IMG/VR virus record: IMGVR_UViG_3300019487_000018 | Coordinates: 124,001-188,000 of that record | Length of the DNA: 64,000 nucleotides | Reading direction: 5' to 3' (one strand) | DNA from: a virus | Part shown: piece by piece, positions 34,898-41,791 of the stretch | Numbering within the stretch: the first letter of the stretch is position 1 | How the letters are laid out: each line of letters begins with the position of its first letter | Position numbers and translations under genes: made by a program | Notes under the pieces: model-generated | The model's database searches: none | What the model saw: the letters and a program-made list of their open reading frames with translations, nothing else | Told to the model about the DNA's origin: nothing

Positions 34898-36612
34898 TAT
34901 AACTCTCGTTGTTCATACGTTGCCAGTATTTGTGCATCTATCATTTCTGCACGCAAATCTGCATCAAGTACATCAATGATATTCAGTCTGTTCGGCTGTG
35001 TCATCTGTGCGGTGAAATCATACATTGTGAGATCAACCATCCGTCCGTAGTGTTGGTTTACTGCAGCACGGTTGGGATCCATTACAATGGGGAATTTTCC
35101 ACCTTTGACGTAGTATACAGCATCATAGCTTTGTTGAGCACGAAGACATTTCATGTAGTACTCGTTTAAGTACTGATCGAAACGGTTTTCTCGACCAAGC
35201 CAAATCACAGCATAAGCAAAGAGGTCAGCATATGTTCTTTCAGTGAACACAACACCTGTTCGTCTTTGATATTTGCGATCGTTACTTGATGTGTGTAGCA
35301 CTCTTTCTGCGTCATGCTCATCTTTGTATTTTCGAGCAAGAATTTCGTTTTGGAATTTTACGACGAGATCGGGATCTTTAATGATGTCTTCAAGAGACAT
35401 TCCCCACTCACTTTGAATTGACCGTGATGTTTTTCGTTCGATTATGCGATAGCCTTTGGCCTCAAGTCTTTTTAGAATTGTTGTGTTGTGCGTAACGATG
35501 TAATCGTCCGTGATGTATAAATGTTCAGGATCGTCGATTGCTATACACCACACCTCTTCTTTACCTTTGTAAGTAATGTCTGAAATCCTGCGTGTGAGCA
35601 GTAAACTTCCGTTTTTGTGTCCTTCAAAGTGAGAGGAACGACAACGATCTTTTTTTCTGGGGAGTGAAAATACACTAGAAGGATTTGGCAACTTTAGAGC
35701 AATTTCATATGCAATGAGACCACTGTGAAGCTTGTCTTTGTACTTGTACACAGGGTGTCTTTCACTAATCGTTGCTACTCCGCCGAGCGACCAAACAATG
35801 TCCTGTACGTCTCTTGCGAGTGCATAACTAGTTGTGGTAAACGTTGTAGAGGAGCCATTACTACTCACAGTTCCGTCTGTGTCCATCAACCCTTGAAGTA
35901 ATTTCAGCCTATCGTTTGGTGGTCCATTTTTATATGCATTAGGAACAAACTTTTCTGGCGACTTTTTCATCAGATCGTAGTTCTCAAATGCACGTATATA
36001 CTTGTTATTATGTTTTCCCTCATGACCAAGTCGATACGAGATCGATGTACCTTGTTGAACAAAGTTATAACCAGAATCGAGTAACTTACTGCACTCATGT
36101 AAAATATGTGTATCTGTTGTTGTAAGAAGTACAGATTCCGATGTTAAAGACCCGTCTCCAAGAAGACACCCCAACAAATAGGGAGGTATGTCATATTGAT
36201 GATTATTGTCGTTCAAATATGGTGTAACCAGTGGTATTGACAGATTTGTCCCCCACTGCTTTCTTGTTTTTTGTCTCTGCATGTAAGCACTCATGCTGAG
36301 TGTGGTCATTACTTCTTGTTTCAATCGATAAAATGATTTGTTGTTTTTTTTCGTGTATTGACCATACGAACACTTCCACAAATGATCTCCACACGCCTCT
36401 GTTTTCCCGCCATCGTGTGTGGTAATAATGTACACATCTTTCACACCTTGAGGGAAAATTCCAATGATAGGTGCAGAATGACCATTTGGTGTAATCACTC
36501 GATCTTTACAGGTAAGCTCCCCTATACACTTCCATCCTGTTTCACATAGTACTTTCGAGTGTAGAGGTTGAGCCTTGCCTGACCCCTGTGAGCCAGAAAT
36601 TGCCACCAGCAT
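34897..36612 (-). CDS. P-loop kinase/NTPase interrupted by an intein
   Basis: This 571-residue precursor contains a 208-residue extein. The extein starts LVAISGSQGSGK, is broken exactly after the Walker A lysine (K13), and resumes at T377 with TTILKRLEAKGYRIIERKTS. After splicing the P-loop reads GSQGSGKTT. The rest (FTERTYADLFAYAVIWLG) resembles AAA_28/NadR-like nucleotide or nucleoside kinases of phages. Insertion at an essential phosphate-binding loop makes the protein inactive until spliced. The gene is just upstream of FolE2, with overlapping stop and start. Confidence 0.82.
   Translation of the reverse strand: MLVAISGSQGSGKAQPLHSKVLCETGWKCIGELTCKDRVITPNGHSAPIIGIFPQGVKDVYIITTHDGGKTEACGDHLWKCSYGQYTKKNNKSFYRLKQEVMTTLSMSAYMQRQKTRKQWGTNLSIPLVTPYLNDNNHQYDIPPYLLGCLLGDGSLTSESVLLTTTDTHILHECSKLLDSGYNFVQQGTSISYRLGHEGKHNNKYIRAFENYDLMKKSPEKFVPNAYKNGPPNDRLKLLQGLMDTDGTVSSNGSSTTFTTTSYALARDVQDIVWSLGGVATISERHPVYKYKDKLHSGLIAYEIALKLPNPSSVFSLPRKKDRCRSSHFEGHKNGSLLLTRRISDITYKGKEEVWCIAIDDPEHLYITDDYIVTHNTTILKRLEAKGYRIIERKTSRSIQSEWGMSLEDIIKDPDLVVKFQNEILARKYKDEHDAERVLHTSSNDRKYQRRTGVVFTERTYADLFAYAVIWLGRENRFDQYLNEYYMKCLRAQQSYDAVYYVKGGKFPIVMDPNRAAVNQHYGRMVDLTMYDFTAQMTQPNRLNIIDVLDADLRAEMIDAQILATYEQREL
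35485..36573 (-). mobile_element. Class 3 intein with LAGLIDADG endonuclease
   Basis: Residues 14-376 of the precursor. Residue 1 of the intein is Ala, not Cys or Ser. The class 3 triad is visible: W79 in GDHLW (block B), C356 in EVWCIAI (block F) and T374 before the terminal His-Asn (block G, THN). The +1 residue is Thr. In class 3 inteins the block F Cys attacks first. Two dodecapeptides, LLGCLLGDG (146-154) and LQGLMDTDG (239-247), mark a LAGLIDADG homing endonuclease. Length is 363 residues. Splicing competence is inferred from these residues. Confidence 0.85.
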
Positions 36613-36626
36613 TTACTCCCTCCATT

Positions 36627-36827
36627 TTATTGATTTTGTTTTAGTCGTCTTTCAAGGTCGCGAATCTCGTCGTGCATTGGTGAATTCTTTGCTTCCTTTG
36701 CCTGTCTACGAAGGTCTTCGAGGTATTCTTGTTCTGAAATGTTGATGTTGTAACCACAATCAAAGCAGTACTCAGTCCAGTCTTGGACGTTCTGATGTGG
36801 GCAATCTAGGTATGAGTATTTTTCCAT
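36627..36827 (-). CDS. Small zinc-ribbon-like protein
   Basis: This is a 66-residue protein with C9-P-H and CFDCGYN, a plausible C-H...C-x2-C zinc site, followed by a charged helix (QEYLEDLRRQAKEAKN). An AAGGAGAAG ribosome site precedes the ATG. It lies 15 bases before the kinase gene and is probably cotranscribed with it. Function unknown. Confidence 0.75.
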   Translation of the reverse strand: MEKYSYLDCPHQNVQDWTEYCFDCGYNINISEQEYLEDLRRQAKEAKNSPMHDEIRDLERRLKQNQ

Positions 36828-36910
36828 TTTCTTCTCCTTAATAGAAGTAAATGGTAGAGGAGGAAAGTCGAAAAATCAACAAGTGCCTTTACAATCCTTC
36901 AAGATGGCAA

Positions 36911-37066
36911 TTACATGCCCTTGACAACAAACAACGTTTGCTCTAGGCAGGGGTCAACGAACAACCAACAAAGGTCTAAGTTTAAATCCCTGCAAACAAT
37001 CGCAGTCCATGTTTTGTGATCTATTTTCTGCACCAGTTTGTGTGCAGCACGAAGTGTGAGTTCCAT
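36911..37066 (-). CDS. Short protein duplicating the start of the 38370 gene
   Basis: A 51-residue frame starting MELTLRAAHKLVQKI. Its first 15 residues and its leader (CTCAACTCAAGGA) match those of the gene starting at 38948 (MELTLRAAHKLVDKI). After that the sequences diverge (WLFVDPCLEQTLFVVKGM end). A sigma70-type promoter (TTGTCT, 17 bases, TAGTAT) precedes it. It is either a real small gene or a truncated copy left by duplication. Confidence 0.5.
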   Translation of the reverse strand: MELTLRAAHKLVQKIDHKTWTAIVCRDLNLDLCWLFVDPCLEQTLFVVKGM

Positions 37067-37095
37067 GGATACTTTTCCTTGAGTTGAGGAGGTCT

Positions 37096-37124
37096 ATACT
37101 ACGGGGTAAAACCTAATCAGACAA
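37096..37124 (-). promoter_or_regulatory. Sigma70-type promoter
   Basis: On the minus strand, TTGTCT and TAGTAT are separated by 17 bases and lie 30 bases before the short gene starting at 37066. Confidence 0.5.
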
Positions 37125-37200
37125 CTTTTTACAAACGTGAGCGTCTGAGATTGTTGAAGATCTGCTGTGTTGCTTCCCTCTTTGAAGGGACAAATTCCAT

Positions 37201-37277
37201 TGGTCGGAGTGGCAGGATTTGAACCCGCGTCTTCCACGTCCCAAACGTGGCCGTCTACCAGACTGGCTTACACTCCG
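37201..37277 (-). tRNA. tRNA-Pro (UGG)
   Basis: This 77-base cloverleaf is read on the minus strand. The acceptor CGGAGTG/CACTCCG is followed by A and an encoded CCA. The anticodon stem CCACG/CGTGG holds the loop TTTGGGA, giving anticodon UGG. The T-arm has GCGGG, TTCAAAT, CCTGC. A second tRNA-Pro with the same anticodon lies at 39638. Confidence 0.9.
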
Positions 37278-37287
37278 ATGGTCAAGT

Positions 37288-37352
37288 AACAACCAAACGA
37301 GACCAATCGTCTGTAGGTGTTTTGCTAATGGATTTAGTCGTTACCGACTTTT
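37288..37352. repeat. Diverged 65-bp repeat with GNRA hairpin, copy 1
   Basis: This stretch aligns with 39823-39888 over its whole length. On the minus strand it contains AGTCG-GTAA-CGACT, a stem closed by a GUAA (GNRA) tetraloop. It lies just upstream of a tRNA-Pro gene, as copy 2 does. In copy 2 the stem is AGTCG-GTAA-CGGCT; one A-to-G change keeps pairing as U-G. Confidence 0.55.
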
Positions 37353-37397
37353 ATCCCTTTTGCCGCACCCGTGCGAGCCGGAAATAGCTACGAGCAT
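37341..37397 (-). pseudogene. Orphan P-loop fragment related to the kinase gene
   Basis: After an AAGGAT ribosome site, the frame reads MLVAISGSHGCGKRDKSR and stops. The first 13 residues copy the start of the intein-bearing kinase (MLVAISGSQGSGK), including the Walker A motif. It breaks off one residue after the same lysine where the intein is inserted. It looks like a remnant of a second kinase gene, and its end overlaps the GNRA-hairpin repeat. Confidence 0.55.
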
Positions 37398-37406
37398 TGT
37401 TATCCT

Positions 37407-38216
37407 TTAGTCAATGTACGCGAAACGCGTCTCTAAGAGTGTTGGTCGTTGCACAACCGAGGTTAGAAATTTCAACGCTTCACCATTGCACATTTTATAT
37501 CCGTATGATCCATATTTGACTGCCCGAGACAACGATGCGGCTGGAAACGTTAGTTTGTGAACTGCAAGTTTCTTATTGGCGATATCAAGCAATGTATAGT
37601 CCCCGACGATAATCGTCTCACCATCTGTTGCCAGCTGACAAATCGTGTAATCGAAACTATCAAGTAAGTGTTCCACTGAGTCGTGGAAAAAATCACCGTG
37701 AATCAGCTGAATGTTGTACTTGTTTTTGTCTTAGGTGAAGTCAAAATTTGTAACGTGGCTAGTTTCGAGCGTTTTTGTAAACAATCGCTTGTTATCTTTT
37801 AGACGAAGAACAGGAAAAAGAACAGGAAAGATATTGTCCGCAATCTCATCCACACCTGATCCTTCAATCATACGGTGTTGAAAGATTTCATGTTGGTCTG
37901 CATTTTTGAAGAAGATGTCGAAGTCAGTTTCACACGATTTTCCTTCAACAGCTTGCCGCAGACATCCGCCGCCAAGCCAAGGACCATTCTCCAACGAAAA
38001 TTCAACAGCTGTTTGGCGTTGCAAACTACCAAGCAGATGCTCGATATGTGCAACGATGCTGGTTACCTTGTTTGGATGTAAGTGTTGAATTAGTTCGTAT
38101 AGTGGATATTTGATCATACGAAAATCATAGAGGAGCGGAGTAAAAAGTTCAACAGAACCGTGACAATCCCTCAATCCTTCAACCAGCAATACGGTCTTGC
38201 GAGCCCAATCCTTCAA
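37407..38216 (-). pseudogene. Nucleotidyltransferase-like gene interrupted by an in-frame TAA
   Basis: Two frames, 37731-38216 (161 residues) and 37407-37676, are in the same phase and are joined by readable sequence without another stop (DKNKYNIQLIHGDFFHDSVE). One TAA at 37731-37733 is the only break. The first half has LGGGCLRQAVEG with TDFDIFF (D98, D100), the G-G...D-x-D signature of polymerase-beta-type nucleotidyltransferases. The second half (FDYTICQLATDG, KYGSYGYKMCNG) matches the C-terminal part of such phage proteins. It is a nonsense mutant, a sequencing error, or a readthrough gene. The N-terminus is uncertain: an 18-bp direct repeat (TTGCTGGTTGAAGGATTG) duplicates the start region. 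Confidence 0.7.
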
Positions 38217-38302
38217 CCAGCAAAATAGGGTTAATTGTATGGCTCGCCTTCAATGACCAATCCATCAGCTGTATGAGGTTTAGACCTCGATCTTACGCTG
38301 AA

Positions 38303-38328
38303 CATCTCACCAGCAAGCTGGTGAGATG
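38303..38328. terminator. Strong 12-bp hairpin
   Basis: CATCTCACCAGC, AA, GCTGGTGAGATG forms a 12-bp perfect stem in the gap between two minus-strand genes. There is no U-tract, so it may be an RNA-processing or stability element rather than an intrinsic terminator. Confidence 0.45.
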
Positions 38329-38369
38329 ACGTTGTAAGGTGGTTTGTCTCCCTTCTTACTCGCGCCGCC

Positions 38370-38948
38370 TCAAATCAGCTTCTCGTCCGACAGAACAATA
38401 ACGTGAGTCTGTGGTAGCACGAGAGTGTTCGCAAGATTCTTGTGAAGAAGCGCATCTTCGATGGTTTCTGCTTGGCGACGGTATCCAGCAATCTCATGCT
38501 CCATACGTTCACGATTGCTGATGAGCGAGAAGTTCACGACATCAGCACGATAGCTCTCACCAGCGGCTTCTTGGGCGCGCGCGATTTGACGTTGAAGGGC
38601 TTCTGGTGTTGACACATACTGCTCACGAAGGACAGACACGAGCCGTCCCAATAGCTGAGCACGATCAACAACATCTTTGCGTTCTGAGACAAGTTGGTTG
38701 ATCCCTTCGCGCTCATTGATTGCGCGAATGGTGTCGCGAATAAACGTGCGGATAGTCATCAGATCTTCAACGCGAGCGATCTTGTCTTCGAATTCTTGCA
38801 TCCGATCTTGGTACAGGTGTTCGACAACGTCGCTATCATTATCAACGTCAAACACGTTGATCGTAGCGATTGGGTTGATTTGGATTGCGTGGATTTGTTG
38901 GGTGATCTTGTCAACCAACTTGTGTGCAGCACGGAGGGTCAGTTCCAT
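38370..38948 (-). CDS. Hypothetical helical protein (MELTLRAAHK family)
   Basis: The start at ATG 38948, after an AAGGAG site, gives 192 residues. The protein is almost all helix (DKIARVEDLMTIRTFIRDTI, LLGRLVSVLREQYVSTPEAL) and may form a long coiled coil. Its N-terminus is duplicated in the short gene at 36911. Homologues in phages are usually annotated as hypothetical. The role is unknown. Confidence 0.75.
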   Translation of the reverse strand: MELTLRAAHKLVDKITQQIHAIQINPIATINVFDVDNDSDVVEHLYQDRMQEFEDKIARVEDLMTIRTFIRDTIRAINEREGINQLVSERKDVVDRAQLLGRLVSVLREQYVSTPEALQRQIARAQEAAGESYRADVVNFSLISNRERMEHEIAGYRRQAETIEDALLHKNLANTLVLPQTHVIVLSDEKLI

Positions 38949-38989
38949 GAAATGTTCTCCTTGAGTTGAGGGATTGTATCCTACAAGGG

Positions 38990-39256
38990 TCAATGAAGTT
39001 CGACAACAGCGTATCGAGTTTTTTCAAGCAACTCGTCAAACGCGGCGTTAACAGTAGTGCTGTCTAGACGGAAACCAGCTCCTTCTTGTGGTCGTCCGTC
39101 ATCGTCACAAGGCACACAATACATGCCGTTTCGACCTTCCATTACTGTAAAGCCAAACAATGCAATCAGGCGCTTTTTTGCTGTCAACAGACAATCGACG
39201 TTGTCAAGGACGAGTTGGTCCTCTTCAAAATCAAGGTTCGTTGCTAGGTACTTCAT
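38990..39256 (-). CDS. Hypothetical protein
   Basis: This is an 88-residue acidic protein with a central GFTVMEGRNGMYCVPCDDDG turn. No clear domain. It lies between the helical protein gene at 38370 and the gene at 39278, in the same direction. Confidence 0.65.
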   Translation of the reverse strand: MKYLATNLDFEEDQLVLDNVDCLLTAKKRLIALFGFTVMEGRNGMYCVPCDDDGRPQEGAGFRLDSTTVNAAFDELLEKTRYAVVELH

Positions 39257-39277
39257 CGTGTGTTTTCTTCGTATCGC

Positions 39278-39502
39278 TCACGAAGCGTTGGTTGGTCCAT
39301 TATCTTCTCGAATAATTGTTAGAGCCTGCGATTTCTGAAGATCAGGCAGAAGACCTTCAGACACTGTTAGGCGCCACGTTCCGTCGGCAAGTGGGTCGAA
39401 GTGGAGAAATTCATTCTGGATCTTTAGAATCGTAAACCTTGAGATCTCTATTGTACGACCTGTTCCTTCAAAACGAAACGTTCGACGAACGTTATTGGCC
39501 AT
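39278..39502 (-). CDS. Small hypothetical beta-rich protein
   Basis: The ATG at 39502 is chosen over an upstream GTG-type extension and gives 74 residues (ANNVRRTFRFEGTGRTIEIS start). It overlaps the end of the zinc-ribbon gene upstream by 11 bases. Function unknown. Confidence 0.6.
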   Translation of the reverse strand: MANNVRRTFRFEGTGRTIEISRFTILKIQNEFLHFDPLADGTWRLTVSEGLLPDLQKSQALTIIREDNGPTNAS

Positions 39503-39614
39503 ACTTAAGTACCACACGGCACTTCGAACAAATGAAGCACCACATCTTCTTGATTAGTTCTCCAACGTGGCCACATTGGTGGCATTTGACCGTGTTTTGA
39601 TCTTGCGTCACCAT
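39492..39614 (-). CDS. Tiny zinc-ribbon protein
   Basis: The ATG at 39614 gives 40 residues; an ATG at 39632 lies directly against the tRNA CCA end and has no ribosome site. Two knuckles, CHQCGH and CSKC, form a C4 zinc ribbon. Such miniature ribbons are common in phages and may bind RNA polymerase or nucleic acid. Confidence 0.6.
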   Translation of the reverse strand: MVTQDQNTVKCHQCGHVGELIKKMWCFICSKCRVVLKYGQ

Positions 39615-39637
39615 TTGACGCCTCTTTTGCATGAATA

Positions 39638-39714
39638 TGGTCGGCGATGGAGGATTTGAACCTCCGGCCTCTTGCTCCCAAAGCAAGCAGTCTACCAGGC
39701 TGACCTAATCGCCG
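39638..39714 (-). tRNA. tRNA-Pro (UGG), second copy
   Basis: This 77-base cloverleaf on the minus strand has acceptor CGGCGAT/ATCGCCG, A and encoded CCA. The anticodon stem CTTGC/GCAAG holds TTTGGGA, anticodon UGG. It has the same anticodon as the tRNA at 37201 but different stems, so it is not a recent exact copy. Confidence 0.9.
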
Positions 39715-39822
39715 AAACGTTCTTGAAATTCACAGCGTGTACTGCAGCGGCTTAGGCTCCCAATCGTAGCGATCTACTTGTGCACTTTCGATCTACCTTC
39801 GCTTGTTTCAAGAGTTTCAAAC

Positions 39823-39888
39823 AACAACCAAATCAGGATCAATGATTTGTGGACGTTTTGCTTACGGATATAGCCGTTACCGACTTTT
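39823..39888. repeat. Diverged 65-bp repeat with GNRA hairpin, copy 2
   Basis: See copy 1 at 37288. It lies between tRNA-Ala and the second tRNA-Pro. The shared core is TTTTGCT, GGAT, TAG and CGTTACCGACTTTT on the plus strand. Confidence 0.55.
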
Positions 39889-39942
39889 TCGTCCGTTCGC
39901 TAAGGACGTGTCTTACTTCACCCTAGGAGGTCCATTGTTGTT

Positions 39943-40016
39943 TGGTGGAGGATGAGAGAGTCGAACTCTCGAGTACGCCGTGCAAAGGCGTCAGTTTCCC
40001 ACTAGCTTAATCCCCC
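39943..40016 (-). tRNA. tRNA-Ala (UGC)
   Basis: This 74-base cloverleaf on the minus strand has acceptor GGGGGAT/ATCCTCC (one G-U pair), A and encoded CCA. The anticodon stem ACGCC/GGCGT encloses TTTGCAC, anticod on UGC, and the T-arm is GAGAG, TTCGACT, CTCTC. Confidence 0.9.
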
Positions 40017-40177
40017 AAGGTCCATATTCCAGCATGTAATGACAAATTGCACATAAGACTACACACTTTTCAATTTCTTGCCTAAGTTTCTCAAACGCTA
40101 TGAACCAGCGTGAAGAAACAGCAAATTCTCCTATTTAAGGAGAGTGTAAAGCGAATTCGGGTCTGCCGCCTCCACCA

Positions 40178-40197
40178 GTTAGTTTTACGAAACTAAC
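40178..40197. terminator. Hairpin after the 40225 gene
   Basis: GTTAGTTT, TACG, AAACTAAC forms an 8-bp stem 28 bases beyond the stop of the minus-strand gene ending at 40225. On the plus strand it follows a CCGCCTCCACCA sequence resembling the 3-prime end of a tRNA or tmRNA. No U-tract. Confidence 0.35.
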
Positions 40198-40224
40198 AAA
40201 CTATTTAGGGATGTTACAGAAATA

Positions 40225-40494
40225 TCATTCAAGGGACAACGGGGTATTGTCAATCTGCCACTGAGTGTACAAAACAATTACCTTGAGTTCGACGTCTTTT
40301 TGATCCAAACTCGTGTAGACTAGCACGTCGAGTTTGTCTGTCTTGTGTTTGATTCGGAAGATGATTCGTCCGAAATCATCCTCGTGCTGCTTCCACATAG
40401 AGATCGATTTGCGGCTGATATCCTTACACGCCAGGATTGTTTGCTTGCCAGGAGCAGTGTCAAGGATCGCGCCAAAGGTGAAGAAATCGCTCAT
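40225..40494 (-). CDS. Hypothetical protein downstream of macro-domain gene
   Basis: The start at ATG 40494, overlapping the macro-domain stop (ATGA), gives 89 residues. It is a beta-rich protein (FTFGAILDTAPGKQTILACK, LDVLVYTSLDQKDVELKVIV). Translational coupling suggests it works with the macro-domain protein, but no function is recognisable. Confidence 0.68.
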   Translation of the reverse strand: MSDFFTFGAILDTAPGKQTILACKDISRKSISMWKQHEDDFGRIIFRIKHKTDKLDVLVYTSLDQKDVELKVIVLYTQWQIDNTPLSLE

Positions 40495-40961
40495 TTCAAA
40501 TCGCACACGTAGAAGGTAACTTTCTCATATCGATTTGCAATGTCTTCAAGTAGTGGACCTACATCAATGTCCCATATAAGTCCACCAAGACCGCAGCCAA
40601 GACGCGGCATGGATACAGGAAGTTGATGAGCATCGGCAAATGCTGCGGTACCGAATAGAGTTTGTTTGATCGCGTCGCAGTTTGCGTAACGTTTTCCATC
40701 ATTGCCGTAGTACACTTGCGTGTAGAGATTTCCAACGAACAAGTTTGGGGCAACTTTGATAAAATGGAAACTTCCGAGCAGGCTTGCTTTTTTATCGGTT
40801 TCGATGTTTTGATCAACGGCACGGTAACGGTCGTACACCTCTGGCCACTTGTTCCGGATCGCTAGTGCAACACCAGAGCCCATTCGTCCTTGACAGTTAA
40901 CGCCGTGAACAACAATTCCTGTCTCAACTGTTGTCAAATCTTTAATTACGTACTCGATCAC
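40491..40961 (-). CDS. Macro-domain protein (ADP-ribose binding, Poa1-like)
   Basis: A GTG start gives 156 residues, one macro domain. GVNCQGRMGSGVALAIRNKWP (residues 20-40) and PRLGCGLGGLIWD near residue 119 are the two phosphate-binding loops that hold ADP-ribose. Relatives remove phosphate from ADP-ribose 1-double-prime phosphate or reverse ADP-ribosylation. In a phage this could serve NAD metabolism, tRNA repair by-products or defence against ADP-ribosylating systems; the sequence cannot choose. Confidence 0.85.
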   Translation of the reverse strand: MIEYVIKDLTTVETGIVVHGVNCQGRMGSGVALAIRNKWPEVYDRYRAVDQNIETDKKASLLGSFHFIKVAPNLFVGNLYTQVYYGNDGKRYANCDAIKQTLFGTAAFADAHQLPVSMPRLGCGLGGLIWDIDVGPLLEDIANRYEKVTFYVCDLK

Positions 40962-41043
40962 GTTCTTTCCACCTTTCGATTCTTGCTTGAGTGTCTTTCA
41001 TCACAACTGTTCCTGCTGGGTGAGCTAGTTCGCCTAGTTTCAT
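40942..41043 (-). CDS. Tiny protein between QueD-like and macro-domain genes
   Basis: This 33-residue frame, MKLGELAHPAGTVVMKDT followed by a basic helix, starts at the ATG overlapping the previous stop (TAATG) and overlaps the macro-domain GTG start by 20 bases. The perfect fit between two coupled genes supports expression. Function unknown. Confidence 0.5.
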   Translation of the reverse strand: MKLGELAHPAGTVVMKDTQARIERWKERDRVRN

Positions 41044-41432
41044 TAGCATTCAACTACAGCACCACCTTCACCGTCCTCGTTTACTTCACACGTATCAAGT
41101 TTGAACTGTTTCAACAGTTCAGTGGCAAGCATTTCACAGCTCTGGGAGCCAAACAGCAAACACTGGTACTCTTTCGAAAAATATCTCTTATGTAAAAACT
41201 TCTTCATTTGATGTGCCAATTTGATAAATTCAATGTCCCTATCATTATGATAAACGGATTTTGTTGCTATTACAAAGAACTGATGTCTGTGCAAGTTCTT
41301 CAAATACATTACTTCATCAATATCGCAGTTTGTCCAGCAATGAAGTCCTTCTACCTGAAAGCGAACTATAATGCGAGTACTCAATGTCGTTCTATTTCTT
41401 ACAAAAGCAGTTTGATTCAAATTTTGTTTCAT
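41043..41432 (-). CDS. QueD/6-pyruvoyltetrahydropterin synthase-like T-fold protein
   Basis: This is a 129-residue protein. The pattern F-x-V-E-G-L-H31, LHRHQFFV (H48, H50), RDIEFIKL and SCEMLATELL, then CEVNEDGEGG follows the order of QueD/PTPS motifs: first zinc His, HGH, DF, PTSE and the pterin-binding Glu. The catalytic Cys before the HGH motif is not present (LKNLHRH instead of CGRLHGH), so the reaction may differ or be lost. QueD makes 6-carboxytetrahydropterin from the FolE product; FolE2 is encoded at 33851. Homology is judged by motif order only. Confidence 0.5.
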   Translation of the reverse strand: MKQNLNQTAFVRNRTTLSTRIIVRFQVEGLHCWTNCDIDEVMYLKNLHRHQFFVIATKSVYHNDRDIEFIKLAHQMKKFLHKRYFSKEYQCLLFGSQSCEMLATELLKQFKLDTCEVNEDGEGGAVVEC

Positions 41433-41791
41433 TTTATTGATATCCTTATTGCGGCCAACTGTGGATGGCTTCGAATTGAACTTTACAATACACTGTTGTC
41501 AAGGCGTTAGACATTGTTTCTCCCCATTATCGATTTTATATGTAAATACGATTGTACCACTTAACACGAGGACTGACAAGTGACGAAACAACCTACTGTC
41601 CACACTCGCATCAAACCACGCAGCAACGGTACATCTTCTCATCAACGCGAAAAGAGAGTCCACGCAACAACGAAGCATTACGACTGGGTTGCAAATACCT
41701 GTCAGAAGTTAAATGTCAAGCAGTTCGTATCGTTTTGACGGTTATATGTTATCGTAAGATTTGGAATACAAAATTTGATACCGCTTGGACC
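41433..41791. other. Gap between Fe-S carrier and QueD-like genes
   Basis: No minus-strand gene is seen. The right part is AT-rich and contains a possible plus-strand small gene (41580-41738) preceded by TGTAAATA, a possible late promoter variant. No tRNA or clear hairpin was found. Confidence 0.4.
41580..41738 (+). CDS. Possible small basic protein
   Basis: A GTG after GAGGACTGACAA opens a 52-residue frame (TKQPTVHTRIKPRSNG...QKLNVKQFVSF) with 12 basic residues. The composition looks protein-like and the ribosome site is good, but the gene stands alone on the plus strand inside a minus-strand block. Confidence 0.4.
   Translation: MTKQPTVHTRIKPRSNGTSSHQREKRVHATTKHYDWVANTCQKLNVKQFVSF

Noticed and set aside
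40140-40180. Plus-strand tRNA ending CCACCA
   Set aside because: The T-arm does not pair and no acceptor 5-prime half is present upstream, so it is not called as a tRNA gene.
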